Assembly (NCBI GenBank): GCA_032358165.1
Contig: JAALGY010000023.1
Location: 434,001 to 498,000, forward strand
Length of the DNA stretch: 64,000 bases
From: Diplosphaera chodatii
Taxonomy: Eukaryota; Chlorophyta; Trebouxiophyceae; Prasiolales; Stichococcaceae
Reading direction: 5' to 3'
Position 1 is the first letter of the stretch. The number at the start of each line of letters is the position of its first letter. Shown here in pieces: positions 10,612 to 23,043 of the stretch. The notes under the pieces are model-generated. The model did not search any database and was not told the origin of the DNA. It was given only the letters and a program-made list of their open reading frames with translations. Position numbers and translations under genes: made by a program.

Positions 10612-13600
10612 TCAAAGTCCTAGCAACCGCAGCGCCCTGCCTCCACCCCGCAGCAGCGCCCCGCTGGCGCTGCTGTCTGTGCCGCCGCTGCTGCCTGCTG
10701 TGACGCTGCCGGCGGCGCTGCCTGCGCCGGCATGCGCCAGCGACGCCGCGGCAATGGGGTCTGACAGATGGTGCGACGTCGCATCCACCTGCAGAAGGCA
10801 TGTGTTTTTGCCATGACCTGAAGTTCGTACCGACCATGTGACTGGACTCTTGCTGACCATGCAGTTCGACGAGTGCCGCAGCTGGCATGACTGAGGTCAT
10901 CGCAGGCAGCTGATCTAACATGTAAAACCGCCCCTTTGAAACTAAATTTGGGCATGCAGCATGCTGGAGCCGCGCCGACCCCCTGCCGCACCTCGTGCAC
11001 CATGTGGTGCTGCATCGCGCACAGGCGCTCCGCTGCCGTGTGGTGGTGCGCCGCCCGTGACAGCAGCGCAAACACCTGCAGGGGTTTCGTGCCAAACCCT
11101 TTGTGAAATACAGATACACAGGGCTGACTTCAACAGGCCAAGGACAGCGACAGCATCAAGATTTTAGCATCTGCGGAACATCACGAGGGCATTCTATTGT
11201 GCTTTCGAGTTGTATGCGGAGAAATGGGACGGGGTTTGTCACCAGGAAGTGCAGTAGCAGGGTGTAGACGCAGATGAAGAGGCGTGCTGCAGGGTGGGCC
11301 GACACCAGCTGCGCCGCCGAGTACAGCAGCCTGCAGCATTCAAAACAAGTTTGCAGCCCACCGCCTACATGACGAAGGCCCACAGTCACAGCCTTCCGAG
11401 CGTCCTCGAGGCACAGGGGCTGACTGTACAGCTGGACCATGTCCAAATGGCAGCACAACCGAGCCGAATCAGCAACAACGCCTTGCACCCTGCAGTCCTG
11501 CTGGGTAGCATCGAAGAGGACCATTCAAGTCTTGCGACCTCAAGTATGCTCATGTGCTTGACAGTATGGTGGCGTGCCTGTCGTGGATGCCCATGGAGGC
11601 CCGGCGCTCCTCGGCTGCCTTTGCCCGCCAGGCCGCAAACGGGTCCACGCTCGCGCTGTAGCCGGCGGCGTACCTCTCGACGGCCTCCGGCTCTGCGCCG
11701 CCCACTGCAGTGGCGATCAGGAAGGCTTGGTGCAAAAACGCGAGGGTGGGCCCCATAGCCTGCGGATGCGCCCGCAACAATCTGGCAACATTCAGCTGCA
11801 AGTGACCGTGATCAGCTCATGATCTGCTGCTTCATGTAACGTCGGTGCATGGCGGCGGGCGTATGGAGACTGGTTTTGGGCTCACCCGCGCGGCGGCTGC
11901 CGGCGTAGCCCTGCACATACTTCAGGCGCTCCACCAGGGCCACGTTGTCGGCGCGCGCCGCTTCCAGCTGCGCGCGCGCCTTGGTCAGCTGCTGCCCCAG
12001 CGCCGCCGCGCCTGTGCAGCCGGTGAACCCCCGTCTCACCGCATCCGACCAGATGACACCACGCTTGGAGTGTGGTGCTGATGCCCACCGTTGCTCACAT
12101 TGCGGCCTCGTTACTAAGGAGGTAGCACTGATGAGCTTGGCCTGCTTACAGCCACCAACCCATGTCCACCTGCCACTCTCATGGCTACACGATGTCGCAG
12201 CCAGCTGCAGGAGACTGCTGCTGTCGACATGCACTGGCAGGGTTGGCAGGAGGCATTGCAGCACCTTCTTCCAGGCGGGCTGCCCTGTCCCGGAGCCGAT
12301 CTCGTTGCGCACACAGCACGTCGACCATGGACCTGTCGCTGCCTGCGGCACCGCTGCCGTCGCCATTGCCGCCTGTGCTGTCTGGGCCACCTGCGCATCA
12401 CCAAGGTTCCCATCAAGCAAACTCTGCGGATCAGCAGTGAACACAAGCAGCAGGCGTCGTATTGGCCATCGACTTGTTTTGCCAGGTGAACGTTTTGCCA
12501 GGGCATTGCCATGTGGTTGACAGGCAGAGGGGTGCAGCATTGTGTTGGCGCCATGTGTTAGCGCTGTGGCATTGCCCTGCGCCCTGGAGAGGCATCGCCT
12601 GGCAGATGGAGATGCAATCGGCAGGCAACTGAATCACTGCAGCTGCATAACCGCCTGCTGTGAGCCCTGGATAGTAAAAGTAGCTGCCTGCAGTCGCGGC
12701 CGCAGCAGGCATGTGATTTCAGAAGCAGCAACCCACTTGCTGCAGCAGCGAGCACGTCCCCGGGAGCCGCGCCGGCGGCGGTTGCAGAGGGTCGCGCCGC
12801 GCCACCGCCGCCCGAAGCCGCCGCCAGGTCCTCCTCCAGCTGGGCCGCCAGCTCCTGGAGGCGCGCCACCTCGGCCTCCAGCTGCGCCGCCTGTGCGCCG
12901 GCTGCCTGCGCCTCCTCTGCAGCCACATCAGGTTCTTCGTCAGGGTTCCCCGTCCTGAGGGTGCAGCTCAGGGGCGGCCCAAGCTATGGCCACGCAGCCT
13001 GCAGGACTCCAGCCATGCAGGAATCCTGGCGGCACATTAGCACGAAGCCATGGGCTGCATGGCGCACAGAAGCTGGAAGCTGAGGCTCTGTTGCCACCGG
13101 CCGCAGGAAGCCTCGAACTGAGCCGGCGGTTGCACAGTGTTTCACGCATACCAATGCCCGTCACCCTCTCGCAGCCTCTCTGAGCACAGAAACACAGCTT
13201 TGCCCCGTTGAGCACCCAAATGCGCACCTTTGGCCTGCGCGGCCGCCAGGCGGGCTATCGTGGCCTCGTGCTCGCAGCGGCGCGCCTTGTCCACCAGCAT
13301 CGCCTCCAGGCCGCCGCCGCCCGCGCCCCTGCTGCCGCCGCCGCCGCCGCCGCCGGCGGCGCCGCCGCTGCCGCCGGCCTCGCTGCCCGCGTCCTCGCCG
13401 CTGCCCAGGCCGCTGACGACCTGCAGCGCCCGCAGCTGCAGCCGCAGCTCCTTCACCTGCAGCAGAGGGTGATGCGGTATCCTGAATGTGCCGATGACAC
13501 TGTGCCGCATTTGGTGGTGGAGCACACAGCCTGCCACGCAGGCATTTGTGCCGGCAGCACCCTTTCACGACCAAAAGTGCAACTCAAAGCCCCTGCAGCG

Positions 13601-16316
13601 TGATCAGGATGACCAAGTGCAACGTGTGCAGGCAGCGTCAGCCGCACACCTCATCAGGCGTCGCACGGGCGGAGAGCTGCTGCTGCAGTGCCGCCACCTC
13701 GCTGTCCCTGTCTGCCAGCTGCACCTGCAGCACAGCAAACATGCAGTACGCAGCTGACACATGCTGCGCATGTTGCACCAAGCAATGACACTCAAGTTCA
13801 GACCATGAAAGCAGCGTTCTGGAAATCTGTGCAGTTGCCCAAACCTTCAGAGCTCTTTCAGCTCTCATATTTCAGTATGAGTGCAAAGTGTTTGGCTGCT
13901 GGTCATATGCCATGTCAGCTTGTCTGGTACGGCCTCTGGGAATTCTTTCTGTTCAGCGTCAGCACCTGCCAGTCCCGGTCAGCAGCAGCAGCCTGCGCCT
14001 CGACAGCTTCCGCAGCGTCCGCAGCCGCCGCCGCCTCCTGCCGAAGCCTGCTGATGATGCCCCGCTGGCTGGCCAGCTCCTTGCGCAGCTGCTGCTCCAG
14101 GGTGTCTGCTTCCGAAGCGCCTGACGCTGTGTCGCTGCTGCGCATGCGCTCGACCTGGACGTGGCAAGCGTTTACCAACCCCATAAGCACCTCACATTGA
14201 CACCGTCATGTCATACTCTCCGTTTGTGTACACGATATGACAGCCGCACAGCGGCACAGCGATACTGTGCAAAGTGGTGGTTGCGTGGGTGATCATGAAA
14301 GGTTGATCAGGAGGCTGCGAGGGGCACCTGCGCCTGCAGCGCGCCCTTCTGGGCCTCCAGGGCGGCCAGCCGCCGCTGGGCCGCGTCCACCTCCGCCGCA
14401 ACCAAGTCGGCCTCCGCCTCCCGCCCCGCCGCCGCCGACTCCCGGTCGCTTTGCAGCGTGAACAGCTGGTTCTGCAGCCGCCACAACAGCGCAGCTTCTA
14501 CCGAGAGACGCTTCGAGCACTGCCGGCTGCAACAATGACACAGATGGCACACAGTGCCCGGACATGAGAGCGGGTAGCCGGTGTGCCAGTCCACCGAACC
14601 AGTTTGTCAGCACTGGCAGCTGCGCTGTTGACAAAGACGTCTCACGATGCTGGATCGGAGTGGGTAGACGGTGTGCGAGCCCACAGGTTAGTCAACGTTT
14701 ACAGCTGGCTGGTGCACTAGCCGCGGACCTGCGCTGCCTGGTGCAGCCGGCGCATGTGGTCCAGCCCGCGCCGTGCCTCGCCCAGCGCCTGCTCCAGGGC
14801 CGCCTCCCGCTCCGCCACCTCCTCCGCGCTGGGGCTGTCTGCCGCCGCCGCCGGCCGCGCCGCCGCCGCTTCCAGCTCCTTGTCCTGACGCGCAATGCAC
14901 AATGACTCATGAGCATGTTTCAAACTACGAAACAATTGACACTCGGGCACTGTTCCTCAAGGGAGCTGGTGGGTGGTCAATCCTTCCGGTGGGTAGCCGG
15001 CGAGGCAGCGGCGGCTGCCAGCGGATCTGGTTGCGGAAGCGCACTGCAGGACGGCAGGGTGAAACCTAAAGCTCTGGACCCCGATAGAGCCACGGCCCAC
15101 CTTCTCGACCAGCTGCGCCTCGAGCGCCTTGCTGCGCTCCTCCAGCCGCCGCACCGTCAGGTCCTGGTTCCGCAGCGTGGCGGACTCCACCTTGAAGTCC
15201 GCGAGCTCCGCTGCCATCTTTGTTGCTTTGGCCTCCACCTCTGCCAGCCGCACCGCCGCGTCCTGCAATCATAACCAGGACCAGTGCATGTGCTGCCCGC
15301 TTGTGGTTTGTCCGTGTTGACATCTCCCCGCCGCCACCAGTGCTGCAGTGCCATCTGGCAAGTGCGCCGCTGCATTGCATGCATGTTGCAGGCGGTGTGA
15401 CGACCTGGATGCAGTCTGCTGTTGCTGACGGAGCAGTTGCAAACTCCAGTGCCGTCTCGGGACCAGTGTATGTATAAGTACAAGCCGCACGAACCAGGCC
15501 TGCCGACAGGGCGGGCGCGGGGTTGGGCGCCTCATATAACTTCTGGTACACATCAAGGAACGCCGCCTCGCCGGCCTTGGCGCGTGTAGTTAGGCGGTCG
15601 ATCTCCTCCTGATATGCCTTCAGCAGCGGTCCCACCGCCTTGCTGACATCCGGCGACGCCGACTTCTTGAAAGCTGTGGAACGGGAGACGATGGTTCAGC
15701 GTTTGGTGCTGCTCTCCCCCAGGGAACACATCTTCAGCAGCCCAAGCAGCAATTATGTCGGTGAGATGACGCTGCTGTGATGCCATGCAAGGTTGTTGCA
15801 GTGGGTACATGCAAGCCGCTTGTGTGAGGCAAGCCGGATGTCCTGCTGCTGGTCGCGGCGATGACATCATCATATGCACACGGTCGGCGACACCAGCATT
15901 GACGTGATACAACACAGCCTGATCACGATCGGTGCTCACTCTTGGTGGTATCGGCCAGCTGGCGGCGACCCTTGACGCTGGCCTCCTGCGCAGCCGCGAT
16001 GGCCAGTCCCCGGTCATCCAGGTCCTTGCGGTAGGCATCAAGTCCGAAGGCTGCAGCCAGGGAAGGGCGCCTTGTTCGTTATGGAGAAATCCTCGGAGTC
16101 TGGGCTGCTTTTGGCATGCGCGAGCTTTGCATGGGTATAAAGCAACACACTACTGGTGAAGCACCACAGCCGAAACCGGAGGCTCTATTTGCACCGGCAC
16201 AGTCTTGTTCGATTCTGGCTTGCACTTTGAGTCTTGCATGCTGGGCCATATGCCTCACCGTTCCAAAAGCTGGCAGCAACCGTTGCCAGCGCCGTGGCAT
16301 CTGCCGAGTCCTCCAT
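10612..16316 (-). CDS. CASP, Golgi coiled-coil membrane protein (CUX1/CASP family)
   Basis: Golgi type II tethering protein with a long cytosolic coiled coil and a C-terminal TM anchor. Sixteen exons: 16316-16259, 16050-15940, 15673-15495, 15262-15101, 14884-14729, 14471-14328, 14154-13966, 13724-13650, 13456-13228, 12916-12756, 12390-12333, 12011-11886, 11704-11578, 11330-11243, 11075-10992, 10788-10612; sum 2124 bases, 707 residues. The conserved N-terminal block includes PLLKAYQEEIDRLTTRAK and AFLDVYQKLYEAPNPAPAL, then VRRLEERSKALEAQL. Later come ALVERLKYVQGY, SVDPFAAW and the TM segment ARLFICVYTLLLHFLVFAL, all as in plant and animal CASP. A Gly/Ala-rich insert (13310-13380) interrupts the coiled coil. 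The tail after the TM, about 80 residues, is longer than the short tail I recall for the family. The donor after 11578 is ambiguous: GC at 11577 or GT at 11562 both keep the frame. Confidence 0.88.
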
Positions 16317-17115
16317 GCCGTTTAGTGACTCAGTGATGCTGCTTAGGCCCTGTCAGCAGGTGTAAGGCTGGCAGGTGCCGACTACATAACCATTTGCAGG
16401 CGTCTACAATGGCGCTGCCGCAACGGAGATCATTGGTGAGGTTGCCACACATTATGCATCACATTGAGCGTGTCGAGCCCCCCCTGCATTCGCTCAACAG
16501 ACGCCTCCAAGATGGCTCAGTGTTCACACATAAGCATGCCATGGGTCTGATCTCATTGTGGTCTGGTAGCAACTCTGATCAATGCGTCTTACTTACGAAC
16601 AACGATTGAAGAAAGGGCACTGTCCTGTTTCCGACGGTACATGAACGGTGCACACAGTTAAGTGATCCGTGTTGCACGGCTGAGCTCAGCAAGTGCTGAT
16701 GCTCGCACTGCAGGGTGGCCACTCCTCATTTCGCAACTTCGGTTCAGCCTGGGCAGTTTGTGTGGGAACTGCCGCCTTGCGCACCTACTGATCCTCCTGG
16801 CACCAGCTTGCACTCCTTGACGCTCATCGGAAACATTCCACAATTCTGTGCATGGCAAGCGTGTGACTCCACTGTCGCCGGCTGTCCTTTTGTCAGCTGT
16901 CTGGCTACCTGTAGTTTGCCCCAATCTAACTGCACCAGTGTCAAGCGACGCCCTTTGATATGCTGTTTGGCAGGATCTGCAGCCAGGATAGAGGTCGCTG
17001 CACAATGAGAGGTGATGTCGGCCATCAAGCAGGGGACTGCATGCCAGTACGCGCTTTGCTGCTATGACATGTTATAGTGCACAGGGACTGAGTACTATGT
17101 TCCACTGCTGTGCAG
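16317..17115. other. CASP promoter side and possible 5' exons of the next gene
   Basis: No conserved coding sequence. A possible first exon (ATG at 16410, nine codons, GTGAGG donor) and a possible small exon near 16974-17011 are compatible in phase with the plus-strand gene at 17116-17918. Neither is supported by homology. Confidence 0.3.
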
Positions 17116-17918
17116 CCCGGAAGCTGAGCAGCATTAAAGATGAACTGGGCGCACCGTTGCTGCCAGCTGCATGTAAATCTGCACGAAAGCCCGCACCTGT
17201 GCCATGGGACTGCAGCATCAACCCTGCAGCATGTGAGCGCAGTTACCGGCAGGGAACCCATGCTCTGCTACCTTGCACAGTGGCTACTGCCCGGTAGGCG
17301 TCTGCAGACGCACAGGTACATGCTTCACGTAGGTGGGCAGGCACGCCTTGACCAGCGTACCGCTGTTGAGGCGGCAATCCGAGATTGCCTCGGAGCCACA
17401 AGGGAGATGCGGGCGTACATCAGCGAGCATCCAGCTGCGCACCCCATGCTCGACGCGATCAGTGAGCGAAACGCTCTCATCTGGTGCTGTCAGACATCTG
17501 GCATCTGCTTGCGGAGCATTCTGTAGCAACTTGAGTTCCCCAGGCGTGCAGCAGATGACACCGCCGACGAGCTGCTGGTGCATACGGTGCAGTGCCTTGC
17601 ATTGCCCTTCATGTGCGCCGGAGGGAACAGCAGAAGGCAATGCACGATCTGGATGTTGTTGATGATCTCGTGCGCTGGCTGGATAAGATGAACGATAAAT
17701 GGTGTCAGCCCGCCTTCCTGGGTGAGCGTTCAGCTTGGCATGGAAATGCACATCAAGCTGCTGCCCTGGTGCATGGTCACTGTCCTCTCACGCTCAAGCT
17801 GTGGTGGTGTCGTCTTGCAGGTGTCATTGACAATTTGGCGTATGACTACCAGTTTGCTGTCATGATGCTCCGGTACACTGTGCAATCCACAAACGAGGAG
17901 ATTGCCGCGCTTGACTGA
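17116..17918 (+). CDS. Unrecognised helical protein, 5' end uncertain
   Basis: I do not recognise this family. Four exons join in consistent phase: 17116-17172, 17333-17461, 17593-17721, 17821-17918 (TGA). Each has a good donor (GTAAAT, GTGAGC, GTGAGC) and an AG acceptor. The product (about 137 visible residues) is predicted helical: KLSSIKDELGAPLLPAA, AVEAAIRDCLGATREMRAY, MHDLDVVDDLVRWLDKMN, and a C-terminus ending YTVQSTNEEIAALD. No catalytic motif, signal peptide or TM segment is visible. It is divergent from CASP and convergent with DNase II. Support is frame and splice-site consistency plus coding-like composition only. Confidence 0.4.
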
Positions 17919-19154
17919 CTTAGATCTCTCAATGCACGCTTGGATGTTCAGCCAGCGCTACTGTTGGTTTTGTATTGTGTGCGCACACGAGATGCACATG
18001 GCAAGTAGATCCCGCGCAGACCCTACGGTAGGTATGCCAGCTGGGATGTCTCCTTGTGAAAATCAAGGCAGCAGCTTGTAGCACAGCCAGCTCTGTTGGG
18101 AGTATGACTGTCAGCACCGCGCACAAGGCATATAAGCTGTTTACCAATCAAGTACTGTGGAACATTAGAACGATCTCTGCTATCCCTGCTGCAGGTCTGA
18201 TATTCAATCAGTCTCATGGCCAAGTGCGTGTGGCAGGATCAGCAGCGAGGTGCATAGCGCAGCTTAGTCTCGACACACGGTGTGGACAGCAGCTCATTCA
18301 GCCAGCGCTAGGCAACAATAGACAGTGCATGTCGGTCTGAGGGTTTACCTGCTAGCCTGCCATGCGCGGATGAACATGGCTCACTTGGCGTCTGGTTCTG
18401 ATTTGCATTAGACTCAGGCATGAAAGGTGTAACACAGTCTCGAACATGGCAATAAAGCCAAACTCTGCACTGCTCTACAGTCAAAGGTTCCGGACAACCA
18501 TAAATTACCGTACAAGTAGTCTGCACATCGAGCAAGTGCTCTGGCTCCACAGCACAGCGCAGTCCACAGCAAAGTCCGGCTGCGTGTTTGTGTTTGGATT
18601 GTGCCGTCATATGATGACCACCCAATGCGAAGTCATGTTGGCAGCAGCGAGCTTGTCAACTATCAGGCTGCCAGTATGCTGCCTCAGCAGGCCGGGTGCC
18701 TAGCCTGCAACAGCAGACATCAGATGCAACTTGGACGTTCATGGCTATGCAAATGTTGCACCAGCCAATCACACGTTTCAGCCGCGGCATCACGTGGTGC
18801 ATTGGACGCTGATATAGGTGCACCTCATGACCGTGCTTAGTGGGTGTGCTACTTGCCAGTGCACCATGACCAGCGGCAAGCGCAGCAGTGGCGGCATTGG
18901 AGGTTCACAGCAGCCACGTCCTCCTCGGGGGATGATCCTGCACTGAGTGTGAACACAGCATCTGTGCACTTGGGTTATGCAGAGTGTCGTTGCTGCACCC
19001 TTGTGTATGATTTGTAACTTGTGTGCAGCTGACATACACACCAGCAGACAACCCAGCGGTCATTGCTTGCAGCTGTCTACGAGCTGCAGCTGGGTGCAAG
19101 GCGACACGGAAAGCACAGCATACCTCGCAGAAAGGCGGGGTCGCGGTTGAGCTG
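17919..19154. other. Convergent intergenic region
   Basis: Lower GC than the flanking exons, with no coding sequence I can support. It should hold the 3' UTRs of the helical-protein gene (+) and DNase II (-). Confidence 0.4.
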
Positions 19155-22100
19155 TCACAGGGACGCCGCCCTGGCTGCTGGTGACGGCCTGCTGCTGCTG
19201 CTGCACGGCTGCAGCGCTGTGATGATGCCCGTGAAGGCGCGCCACAGGGCATCATTGCCCAGCACACAGATGGCGCCGCCGCCGCGCATCGCCTGGTGCG
19301 GCTGCCTGCAGGGGCAGAGGTGGTATGTTGCTGGGCAAGTGTGCACTGTGCTCACATGCACCCCTCAAGGCCGCTGGGCAGCTGGGCTCGACAGGCACAG
19401 GACCTGAACAATTGGGGGCAACAACCGCTGCCCAAGGTGCTGCAATCAGGGAGGTCGAAGGCCGAAGACCTCACTGCATGTGAGTGCAGAAGGACCGTCA
19501 CCGACATCTTTCCTGCCACACGCACCTGTTCAGGTCTGCGAAGCACACGGCGGCGCCCAGCGGCGAGCCGCCGCCCGGCAGCCCGCAGCACTCTGGCGGC
19601 GCATCAGCCGTCACGCCCCACTTGGCATGATCCTGCACCCAGCCCATGCGTGTCATGATCCAGCACATCGTCAGCTCCCAAGTGGAGTAGCGGACATGCA
19701 CAACACTCACAGCTCTGCAAGCGGTCCTTGGAGCCTGCCTCGCCCATTGCCATGAGTGCTGTGCCCCTGATTCTGTCAAGTGCATGGTCGTGTCCAGCGG
19801 CAGTGTACAATACCAAATGTTTTTTTAATAACGTTATACCCTACCACACCTGGTTGACGGTCCATCGGGCGCCCAGCGGCACATCCAGAGACGCGACGGT
19901 GAATGACGAGTAGGTGTTGGCAGCCAGGCCGCTGCCGCCACACTCCTGGCACAACGAACGCAGCATGAGCCAGCTGGCATCTTCCGCTGGCGCACAGCAC
20001 TCTCAGCAGCTGCTGGATGCAGGCAGCAGGCGCTGGTGTGTGGTGGAGCTGCCAAAATCCACATTTGCATGACAGCACACCTGCCCAAGGTCATAGCCAT
20101 GCTGCCAAGTCTCCCATACCATTGCTGATCTAAAGAATTGCCCCACCTGCCGATGCGAGCACGTTTGTTGGCCCAGGTAGCAGCTGGTGTGTGCGAGGCA
20201 AACTCAGGCACATCACTCTCAACATGCCAACTGCGCAATGCAGCTGCTCAGCACTGATGCACACCAGATGGGTGATGCTAACAGGTCCAGACAATCTTCC
20301 ACTTTGCATGATCTACTCATATTTGTCCTCATCCGCACCAGCTGCTCATGGAGTGGGACTGGCCACAGGATGCTGGGCGTCTTGGCAAACACCGCAAAAG
20401 CAGCGCCCGCCATAGATGTCACCAGCTGCGCAGCGACCATTGATGGCACACCTGCACCAAATTAGACAGCATCCTTTGCGTTCAGGCAGTATGTCGGCTC
20501 TCATCGACAACGCAACATTCCTGGTCAAGCTGCAGCGACAACAGGCGCCAGCTATCACTCCTTCCGTTCCATGTCGTTGTGCATCTCGCGATGCACCATA
20601 GCAAGCTGCTGCGGCAGTGCTTGACACTGTAGCACCGCGCCATGAGTCACCTGGAACAGTCGCCGGCCTGCCGTACGGCGCTGCCAGCGCCAGGGCCTCC
20701 GCAGCCGGCACGCGCCCCAGCAGCGGCACAGGGAAGTGGGCATCGTACACAAAAACGCCGCTTGCCTGCACGCTGATGTCTCAAGCTGTTCAAAAAGCGC
20801 CAGACTGCTGACCTGCCATCAAGTGTTCTTGAATCACAACATGGACCTATTGCTACATAGCCAGGCTTTGTTCAGTGATGAGCATAGCAATTGAGGGTGC
20901 CGTGATTGTGATCGCAACGCCAGGCAAACTTCGGCTCACCCCAGTGGCATGGGCGATGTGGTTAAGCTGGGGGTTGGGTGCGGTGATGCACAGGAAGCTC
21001 TGCCCATACCATTTTTGCGACTGCAGCCAAATACTCCTGTCTGAACCCCTTAAAGGCCAAGAGAGTAGAAGGTAAGAGCGCTGATATATGGCAACTGCAC
21101 TCAAGTGCATGTGCCTCCACCAGCAACAACATACCGGCTGGATGCCGTCATAGCCTCTCCCACCGTCAGGGCATGCGTCACAGGGTGCAGATGGGAACTT
21201 TGGCGCCTGCACATCTGCACAGGGGTTTCAGACTGTACCTGGGGGTACCCATGGTCTCTTGTGACGCTGGCTATGCGTGTATACACATTAGCAAGCATGG
21301 CTGCTGAGATGTAACGTGTGCTCACAGAGTGCAGCAACCAGAAGCCCTGCTGCTCGCCAAAGCCCAGCACGCCCTTGGCATGGCCAGCATATTCATGAAG
21401 GGAGCCCCCAGGGAACTCGTCATTCCACATGACATACCCTGCATCAGCCTGCAGATGCAGGAGCGGTGTGTCACTGCTGCGCATGCTTGTTACGCCAGCC
21501 TGCCAGGGTGTCGACGCCCAGCGCTGCATGCGTGCTGGTGCAGCCTGGTGCTGCTCATGGTGCTGTGCTGTGCTGTGTATGAGCAGTGAACTGCCCCCGC
21601 CTTGGCTCACCGAGCGGGGGTACAGCTGCTGCAGGGTGGCTGCTAGCGGGTTCCCAGCCGCCTCGTCCAAATGATACGCCACTTGCCAGGAGTACGACCC
21701 GTTGGCCACCTGCGCAGGTTCCATACAAGGGTTTCCTTCTGTTTGAGCAGCCCATGAGAGGGTTTACTGGGGACCATGCTAACATGGCACTGCTCTTTGG
21801 CCGCCTGCCAGCTGATGTGGATGCGAGGATGCAGCACATGTTCAGCGCGGCATGGATCGCTGTTTCAGTCGTAAGTTGTGACGTAGGCAAACCTGCTTAT
21901 CAGCCACACCTTGGAGTCCGCATCGATGGCGGCATATGTGCCTGCGCCAGGGAACTTCAGTGCGACCCACCTGGAATGTGATGGGCATGTCTGATGATCC
22001 ATATATTTGTTCATGCCGTTGTGTGGCATAATATGTGCTGCTGTACGACGTGGATCAGCATATTGCTGGAGCACGTGCATGCTGGCATGGGTTCAGAAAG

Positions 22101-22251
22101 CTCAGTGCCGCAGGGCGCACCAGTCGACAGGCTGCCCACGACCGTTCCTGCAGCTTACAACGGCACCGGCTGCCACGAAGTTAGATGTAGCTGCAGCGAT
22201 CGCAAGCAGGGGCAGCACATCAAGCACTGATCGGTGGCGCTTTGTCGCCAT
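19155..22251 (-). CDS. Deoxyribonuclease II, secreted/lysosomal-type
   Basis: Acid endonuclease of the DNase II family; metal-independent, leaves 3'-phosphates. Eleven exons: 22251-22121, 21970-21910, 21709-21611, 21448-21326, 21206-21135, 21020-20940, 20765-20651, 20451-20339, 19945-19850, 19632-19526, 19305-19155; 1149 bases, 382 residues, close to animal DNase II. The N-terminal hydrophobic segment VLPLLAIAAATSNFVAAG looks like a signal peptide, followed by the family start GQPVDW (to residue 44). Both catalytic HxK motifs are present: GHAKGV (His120/Lys122, before GFWLLHS and PKFP) and QDHAKWGV (His299/Lys301). The end has CFADLNR then RGGGAICVLGNDALWRAF, as in animal enzymes. Likely an endomembrane, vacuolar or secreted enzyme. 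The ATG at 22251 is the only one giving a signal peptide. Confidence 0.92.
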
Positions 22252-23043
22252 GTGCCCTGAGAACCCAGCTGGTCGGAGTCCAATCTTGCTGCACCGTAAC
22301 GATGTCAGACCGAGCGCGTCATGTCAAAGCGTACAGAGAGTAAGCAGTAGGCTCAGAGATCATCATCTTCGAGGAACCCTTCGGATGCTCCGAGTCATGC
22401 AGTCTTCAACAAACGTTTTCAGGCACAGCGCGCTGCAGCCTTGCTGGCCGGATTCGACGGGTCACCTGGTCCTCAGATGCCCATGTGAAGCAAGCAATGT
22501 TTGTGTGTCTGACCATCTGCCTTCGTGTCAAAATGCGTTGTCCAGCCTGGCTGCTACAGGGTAGGCCTCTTCAATTTGTGACTGACTGACTTCCCACAAC
22601 TCAATGCGTTTGTGGGCCAGCTGGGAGTCGGGATAGTCATGGCTTCATCCACGCTGGCTGCCTCCTAAACGACGCGCTGTGCGTCGTATGTTCAACTTTC
22701 AGCTATATAGACGTTGCTGGCGGTGTGGGGTGAGCATGTAATAGTCTTCATCGTTGACCTATACAGCGCAGCAGCGTTTGCTCGCACTTACATACCTGAT
22801 CATAGTTTCTGAAATGGGGATACTGCGCTCTGTGCAGCATCCGCAAACAAAAGACACAGCATACTGCTTGTGAAAGCAGCTTTCCTCCAACACCATACCC
22901 GCAGCATCCGCAGCACCTGGCGCCAATCCTGGCAGATAGCACATGTGCACTGGCTGCAGCTGACGAACGGCAACTCAGACTGCTAAATGAGTGGGCCATG
23001 CGTTCACCCCGCGCAGCACCCTGCCAAGCTTCCAGCCTTCGGA
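22252..23043. other. DNase II promoter and ARH 3' region
   Basis: Between two minus-strand genes. It contains the ARH gene's TGTAA signal (22788-22792) and presumably the DNase II promoter to its left. No coding sequence was seen. Confidence 0.45.
22788..22792 (-). terminator. TGTAA poly(A) signal of the ARH gene
   Basis: TTACA on the plus strand, 252 bases after the ADP-ribosylglycohydrolase stop codon. Confidence 0.5.

Noticed and set aside
11156..11243. Ending the CASP gene at the in-frame stop at 11156
   Set aside because: A GTGACA donor after the codon for Leu at 11243 joins to an exon starting VFALL that completes the conserved TM segment, and the total stays in frame.
17284..17751. 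155-codon minus-strand frame
   Set aside because: Antisense to four phase-consistent plus-strand exons; no family features.
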